A stretch of DNA of 17,547 nt from assembly GCA_964457415.1 (NCBI GenBank), contig CAYWFB010000036.1, forward strand, positions 1-17,547. Direction: 5' to 3'. This document shows, piece by piece, positions 14,020 through 17,547 of this stretch. This DNA comes from Fimenecus sp964457415 (lineage in GTDB: Bacteria > Bacillota > Clostridia > Oscillospirales > Acutalibacteraceae). The notes below the pieces were generated by a model. That model saw only the letters and a list, made by a program, of their open reading frames with translations. It made no database searches and had not been told where the DNA came from. Each line of letters begins with the position of its first letter. The first letter of the stretch is position 1. The position numbers and the translations under genes were made by a program.

Positions 14020-14757
14020 TTACATCTTTGTAATTTCTGAATTTTCAAGAAATTTTTTATCTTTTTCTGTAAGTTCTGCCTTTTCAAGCATATCGGGGCG
14101 ATGCTTTGCGGTCATTAAAAGCGATTGTTCACGACGCCATTTTTCAATATTGCCGTGGTGACCTGAAATGAGCACATCAGGCACTTTCATACCATTCCAC
14201 TCATAAGGGCGGGTATATTGGGGGTACTCCAGAAGTCCGTTATAATGACTTTCGAGTTCTTTTGCCTCGTCATTGGGAAGAACGCCCTCTAACATTCTTG
14301 AGATTGAATCCGCAAGCACAAGTGCGGGCAATTCACCGCCTGTGAGAACATAATCCCCTATTGAAATCTGCTCATCAACAAGAGAGTCGATTACACGTTG
14401 GTCAACACCCTCGTAATGTCCACAGAGAATTGTGATTTCTTTCATTTCTGCAAGCTCTTTAACTTTTGATTGAGTAAGCACCTTACCGCAGGGTGACATG
14501 TAAATCAGGTGATTTTTATTACCACTTTTTTCGCAGATGTCGGCATAGCAATCGGCAATTGGCTGAGTCTGCATAAGCATACCCATTCCGCCGCCGTATG
14601 GAGCATCGTCCACGCGGTTGTGCTTATCCTTGCTGTAATCACGGATATTTATGCAATTTATTTCTACACATCCCTTTTCCCTTGCTCTGCCGATAATACT
14701 TTCTGAAAGTACGGTTTCGCACATTTCGGGGAAAAGTGTCATAATGTTAATTTTCAT
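14020..14757 (-). CDS. trmD: tRNA (guanine37-N1)-methyltransferase TrmD
   Basis: TrmD methylates N1 of G37 next to the anticodon in a set of tRNAs, which prevents frameshifting. It is a SPOUT enzyme that binds SAM in a trefoil knot. The protein shows the knot motifs LCGHYEGVDQRV and SIGDYVLTGGELPALVLAD, the N-terminal MKINIMTLFPEM and the GGGMGM loop, in 245 residues, the normal size. The frame opens at a TTG at 14763. The ATG at 14757 is preferred because it gives the standard N-terminus, with AAGGA ten bases upstream. It overlaps the rimM end by 11 bases. In most Firmicutes rplS follows trmD; here the next gene is the deacetylase. Confidence 0.97.
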   Translation of the reverse strand: MKINIMTLFPEMCETVLSESIIGRAREKGCVEINCINIRDYSKDKHNRVDDAPYGGGMGMLMQTQPIADCYADICEKSGNKNHLIYMSPCGKVLTQSKVKELAEMKEITILCGHYEGVDQRVIDSLVDEQISIGDYVLTGGELPALVLADSISRMLEGVLPNDEAKELESHYNGLLEYPQYTRPYEWNGMKVPDVLISGHHGNIEKWRREQSLLMTAKHRPDMLEKAELTEKDKKFLENSEITKM

Positions 14758-15265
14758 CGTCAAAAAGTCCTTTTAAGACATTTATTTTTACAATACCCTC
14801 ACTGACATCAACAGAAGAAACTACCTGCTTGATTGCAGGAATAAGCACTTCATTGCCCTCGGGAGTTTTAATGTGCCACACATCATTGGCGCCGGTTTCA
14901 CTGACGTCAACTATTATGCCTAAGATTTTGCCGTTTTCGTTATCAATTACGGTACAGTCAAAAAGCTCCTGAATAAACCAAGTCCCCTTTGGAAGATTTG
15001 CATCACTGCGTTTCATATAGAGAACAGTATTTTTAAGTGCACGGGCTTTATCAACATCATCAATGCCATCAAGCATAAGTATTGCCACATTTCCGTGGGG
15101 ACGCGCAGACAACACCTTGACGCTTTTTTCACCGTTTTTATCGAAATATAAGGTTTTGAATTTTTTAACGAACTCAGGAGTATCGCACCAAGGGTTAAAA
15201 CGGACTTCACCTTTAATTCCGTGGGTTGATACGATTTGACCTAATTCGAGATAATTTTTTATCAT
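14747..15265 (-). CDS. rimM: Ribosome maturation factor RimM
   Basis: RimM binds S19 and helps mature the 3' domain of 16S rRNA in the 30S subunit. The 172-residue protein has the N-terminal beta-barrel domain (LELGQIVSTHGIKGEVRF) and a C-terminal PRC-barrel (ILGIIVDVSETGANDVWHIK and EVLIPAI). The frame extends to 15307, but the ATG at 15265 has AAGGTGA five bases upstream and yields the family's usual start, so the longer form is rejected. It is coupled to trmD by overlap. A strong terminator and a dispersed repeat separate it from khpA, and no good promoter is visible in between. Confidence 0.96.
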   Translation of the reverse strand: MIKNYLELGQIVSTHGIKGEVRFNPWCDTPEFVKKFKTLYFDKNGEKSVKVLSARPHGNVAILMLDGIDDVDKARALKNTVLYMKRSDANLPKGTWFIQELFDCTVIDNENGKILGIIVDVSETGANDVWHIKTPEGNEVLIPAIKQVVSSVDVSEGIVKINVLKGLFDDEN

Positions 15266-15295
15266 AGTTTTCACCTTTCGGAGCGTCGAGGTCAA

Positions 15296-15336
15296 CCCCT
15301 CAGTCACTTCGTGACAGCTCCCCTTTCAGTGGAGCC
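15296..15336. repeat. Dispersed double-hairpin repeat, copy 3
   Basis: This copy reads CCCCTCA, then GTCAC-TTC-GTGAC (15303-15315), CAGCTCC spacing, then CTCC...GGAG (15318-15334) and CC. It lies between the khpA terminator and rimM. The first stem keeps pairing despite base changes relative to copies 1 and 2. Confidence 0.65.
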
Positions 15337-15357
15337 AAGCCGCCCCCTACAAGTTAC

Positions 15358-15386
15358 AAAAGGGCAAGCATAAAAAATGCCTGCCC
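15358..15386 (-). terminator. Strong terminator after khpA
   Basis: On the minus strand GGGCAGGCAT, a TTTTT loop and ATGCTTGCCC form a 10-bp stem with one G-U pair, followed by TTTTG. It lies a few bases after the khpA stop and would limit transcription into rimM-trmD. Confidence 0.85.
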
Positions 15387-15398
15387 ATTGTAATTCGA

Positions 15399-15632
15399 TT
15401 AGTCGATATCGACCTGGACTTTTTCACCTGTACGTGTAGCACCGGCTTTAACAACTGTTCTGATAGCCTTTGCAATTCTGCCCTGCTTACCGATAACGCG
15501 ACCCATATCCTCTTCAGCAACGTGAAGGTGATACACAACAACACCGCGGTCGTCGGGCTCGTCAACAGCAACAGTTACAGCGTCAGGATTTTCAACAAGT
15601 CCTTTAACGATTGTAATAAGAAGTTCCTGCAT
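15399..15632 (-). CDS. khpA: KH-domain RNA-binding protein KhpA
   Basis: KhpA is a small cytoplasmic RNA-binding protein; in streptococci it works with KhpB/EloR in control of cell elongation. The 77-residue protein is one KH domain with the RNA-binding loop GKQG in VIGKQGRIAKAIR (about residues 46-58). The length and the position between rpsP and rimM match the ylqC/khpA locus of Firmicutes. The ATG at 15632 has AAAGG ten bases upstream. It follows rpsP by 16 bases, so the two are co-transcribed, and a strong terminator ends the unit. Confidence 0.94.
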   Translation of the reverse strand: MQELLITIVKGLVENPDAVTVAVDEPDDRGVVVYHLHVAEEDMGRVIGKQGRIAKAIRTVVKAGATRTGEKVQVDID

Positions 15633-15648
15633 TTTTCAAAAACCTTTC

Positions 15649-15894
15649 TTATTTGATAACGCCGCTCTTTTTAAGAATAACCTTAACAGTATCTGTAGGC
15701 TGAGCACCGTTCTTGAGCCACTGCTCTGCTTTTTCAGCGTCAATCTTGATTTCAGCAGGATTTGTCATAGGATTGTAAGTACCAATCTCTTCGATAAATC
15801 TGCCGTCACGGGGATAACGTGAATCTGCAACTACTACTCTGTAGAAAGGAGCTCTCTTAGCACCCATTCTGCGAAGTCTCATCTTAACTGCCAT
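15649..15894 (-). CDS. rpsP: 30S ribosomal protein S16
   Basis: S16 is a primary binding protein of the 30S subunit. The 81-residue product MAVKMRLRRMGAKRAPFYRV... with DSRYPRDGRFIEEIGTYNP matches the family throughout. The open frame starts earlier, at 15909, but the ATG at 15894 has GGAGG eight bases upstream and gives the conserved N-terminus. It is the first gene of rpsP-khpA. A TATAAT at 15926-15931 may be its promoter, at the edge of an inverted repeat. Confidence 0.97.
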   Translation of the reverse strand: MAVKMRLRRMGAKRAPFYRVVVADSRYPRDGRFIEEIGTYNPMTNPAEIKIDAEKAEQWLKNGAQPTDTVKVILKKSGVIK

Positions 15895-15925
15895 TTTTGT
15901 TTCCTCCAAATATATAAATATTTTT

Positions 15926-15931
15926 ATTATA
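15926..15931 (-). promoter_or_regulatory. Possible -10 box for rpsP
   Basis: The minus strand has TATAAT about 32 bases before the rpsP ATG, with a short AT-rich leader carrying GGAGG. No good -35 lies at 16-18 bases, so the call rests on the -10 alone. Confidence 0.35.
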
Positions 15932-16065
15932 AGTTGACGAGAATAATTTTAATTGGATTTTTGTGTGCTGAACATGAAGGAAGGCTGACGCCTTTCAAGA
16001 GTGAAGCACTAAAAAGACTTTAAAATTAACGCTTTAAGGCTGTTTTGGATTATTTTCGTCAACTT
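15931..16065. repeat. 17-bp inverted repeat flanking ~100 bp, MITE-like
   Basis: AAGTTGACGAGAATAAT at 15931-15947 and its inverse at 16049-16065 (minus strand AAGTTGACGAAAATAAT) match at 16 of 17 positions. The enclosed ~100 bases are non-coding and include a small hairpin AAGGC-TGAC-GCCTT. The size and terminal inverted repeats resemble a miniature inverted-repeat element, but no clear target duplication is seen. It nearly fills the 197-base gap between ffh and rpsP. A 6-bp stem AAACAC/GTGTTT near 16066-16085 has no U-run, so no ffh terminator is called. Confidence 0.5.
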
Positions 16066-16091
16066 TAAACACTTTTAGGTGTTTGCTAACA

Positions 16092-17459
16092 TTACATCGG
16101 GAAGCCGCCCATGCCACCCATTCCGCCGAAGCCACCGTTCATACCCATACGCTTCATTTTGCGCTTCATACTGCCTGAGTTCATCTGCTTGAACATTTTC
16201 TGCATCTGACGGTACTGATTGAGAAGTCTGTTAACGTCTTCAACCTGCATACCACAACCTGCGGCAATTCTGCGTTTGCGTGAGGGATTTATAATGTCGG
16301 GGTTTCTGCGTTCTTTGATTGTCATTGACAAAATAATCGCTTTCATTCTGTCAAACTGACGCTCATCAACATCAACATCCTTGACCTTTTTATTAACTCC
16401 GGGAAGCATTGAGAGAATGTCTTTCATACTGCCCATTTTGTTAATCTGCTCAAACTGGTCAAGCAAATCTTCAAGGTCAAACTTATTTTTACGAAGCTTT
16501 TCTTCAAGCTTTGCTGCTTTTTTCTCATCAAGGGCAATTTCTGCCTTTTCAATAAGAGAAAGCACATCACCCATACCGAGAATACGTGAAGCCATTCGGT
16601 CGGGGTAGAAATAGTCAAGCTCATCGAGTTTTTCGCCCATACCTACGAATTTAATTGGCTTGCCTGTAACTGCTCTTGCCGAAAGAGCCGCACCGCCACG
16701 GGTGTCACCATCCATTTTGGTGAGCACAAGACCGTCAATACCAAGCTCATCATTGAATGTGCTCGCTACGGTTACTGCATCCTGACCGAGCATTGCATCA
16801 ATTACAAGAAGAATTTCGTGAGGACGAACCTCTGCTTTGATGTTTTTAAGCTCATTCATAAGCTCTGTATCAATATGCAGACGACCTGCGGTATCGATAA
16901 ACACGTAATCGTAGCCCTTATCCTTTGCAAGCTTGATTGCTTCTTTTGCGATGGTGACAGGATTTGTCTGACCCATTTCAAAAACGGGAACACCTACCTG
17001 CTCACCCACAACCTGTAACTGCTTAATAGCGGCGGGACGATAAATGTCGCAGGCTACAAGCAAGGGTCTGTGGTTTTCTGCTTTGAGCTTTCGTGCAATT
17101 TTTGCACAATGGGTTGTTTTACCTGAACCCTGCAAGCCACACATCATAATAACCGTGGGAGGATGCGAGGCATAAGCGAGACGGGTCTGAGTACCGCCCA
17201 TAAGCAAAGTCAACTCTTCGTTTACGATTTTTATAACCATCTGCGCAGGGGTTAAGCTTTCCATAACCTGTGCACCGATTGCGCGTTCAGTTACCTTTGC
17301 GGTAAAATCCTTTGCAACCTTATAGTTTACGTCAGCCTCTAACAATGCAAGGCGAACCTCACGCATTGCTTCGCGGACATCTTTTTCATTAAGACTGCCT
17401 TTGCTTTTCAAACGCTGAAAAGCGGCTTCAAGTCTGTCGGATAAACCTTCAAATGCCAT
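16092..17459 (-). CDS. ffh: Signal recognition particle protein Ffh
   Basis: Ffh binds signal sequences as they leave the ribosome and, with SRP RNA and FtsY, delivers ribosomes to the membrane. The 455-residue protein has the helical N domain (about 1-90), a GTPase domain with G1 GLQGSGKTT (108-116), DTAGR (189-193) and TKMDGD (247-252), and a Met-rich M domain from about 300 that ends in GGFGGMGGMGGFPM. The SRP RNA-binding stretch is NPSRKRRIAAGCGM (391-404). The ATG at 17459 has AGGAGG six bases upstream, so the start is secure. It heads the ffh-rpsP-khpA-rimM-trmD gene order of Firmicutes. No SRP RNA gene is present here. The C-terminal Gly/Met tail is common in clostridia. Confidence 0.98.
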   Translation of the reverse strand: MAFEGLSDRLEAAFQRLKSKGSLNEKDVREAMREVRLALLEADVNYKVAKDFTAKVTERAIGAQVMESLTPAQMVIKIVNEELTLLMGGTQTRLAYASHPPTVIMMCGLQGSGKTTHCAKIARKLKAENHRPLLVACDIYRPAAIKQLQVVGEQVGVPVFEMGQTNPVTIAKEAIKLAKDKGYDYVFIDTAGRLHIDTELMNELKNIKAEVRPHEILLVIDAMLGQDAVTVASTFNDELGIDGLVLTKMDGDTRGGAALSARAVTGKPIKFVGMGEKLDELDYFYPDRMASRILGMGDVLSLIEKAEIALDEKKAAKLEEKLRKNKFDLEDLLDQFEQINKMGSMKDILSMLPGVNKKVKDVDVDERQFDRMKAIILSMTIKERRNPDIINPSRKRRIAAGCGMQVEDVNRLLNQYRQMQKMFKQMNSGSMKRKMKRMGMNGGFGGMGGMGGFPM

Positions 17460-17547
17460 AATTCCTCCTAGGGTGACAGAAATAATCTGAATCTGTTTTT
17501 TACAGGCTGATTTCCGTCAATCCATCGTTAAAATACTCGCAAATCCA

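Noticed and set aside
15910..16091. Small RNA or riboswitch ahead of rpsP
   Set aside because: No known riboswitch core or ribosomal-protein leader motif could be recognised; only the inverted repeat and a small hairpin are visible.
17500..17547. In-frame tail WICEYFNDGLTEISL followed by a stop, upstream of ffh
   Set aside because: It could be the end of an upstream gene (ylxM or ftsY often precede ffh), but 15 residues match nothing I can recognise and one open frame of this length is expected by chance.

Overview
The window is a 17.5 kb stretch of a low-GC Firmicutes chromosome. It most resembles a gut- or rumen-type clostridium of the Oscillospiraceae/Ruminococcaceae. The evidence is the gene order ffh-rpsP-khpA-rimM-trmD, an ftsE-ftsX-M23-S41 cluster, a DUF4830 protein, an HPr with both His15 and Ser46, good Shine-Dalgarno sites, frequent GTG/TTG starts, and a dispersed palindromic repeat of a kind I recall from such genomes. 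Every gene I can support lies on the minus strand, so transcription runs from high to low coordinates. Plus-strand open frames are shadows.

From the high-coordinate end: ffh (SRP GTPase), then an intergenic region holding a 17-bp inverted repeat, then rpsP and khpA, closed by a strong terminator. After that come rimM-trmD, a separately promoted membrane-anchored polysaccharide deacetylase, and HPr with its own promoter and terminator. Next is uvrC followed by a HAD phosphatase, then a promoter driving rsmD-coaD-coiled-coil protein. A DUF4830 membrane protein is coupled to an RsuA-type pseudouridine synthase, and a PucR/CdaR-type regulator stands alone with its own promoter and terminator.

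The low-coordinate third is a cell-envelope operon: ftsE (with a long C-terminal tail), ftsX, a secreted coiled-coil M23 protein of EnvC type, and a membrane-anchored S41/PDZ protein. It ends at a hairpin that also contains the Shine-Dalgarno of a last, partial, unrecognised gene. FtsEX is known to control peptidoglycan hydrolysis from the cytoplasm. Here the S41 protein has lost the catalytic Ser and Lys positions and the usual N-P-G-G motif, and the M23 protein lacks the usual first zinc ligand. The two may therefore be regulators or adaptors rather than enzymes.

No RNA gene, CRISPR array, prophage or transposase is visible, and no intergenic stretch exceeds 300 bases. Most of the window is housekeeping. 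The points worth a second look are the apparent pseudoprotease in the ftsEX operon, three genes whose ribosome-binding sites lie inside hairpins, a three-copy palindromic repeat with compensatory stem changes, and the MITE-like inverted repeat between ffh and rpsP. I see no clear new multi-gene system.
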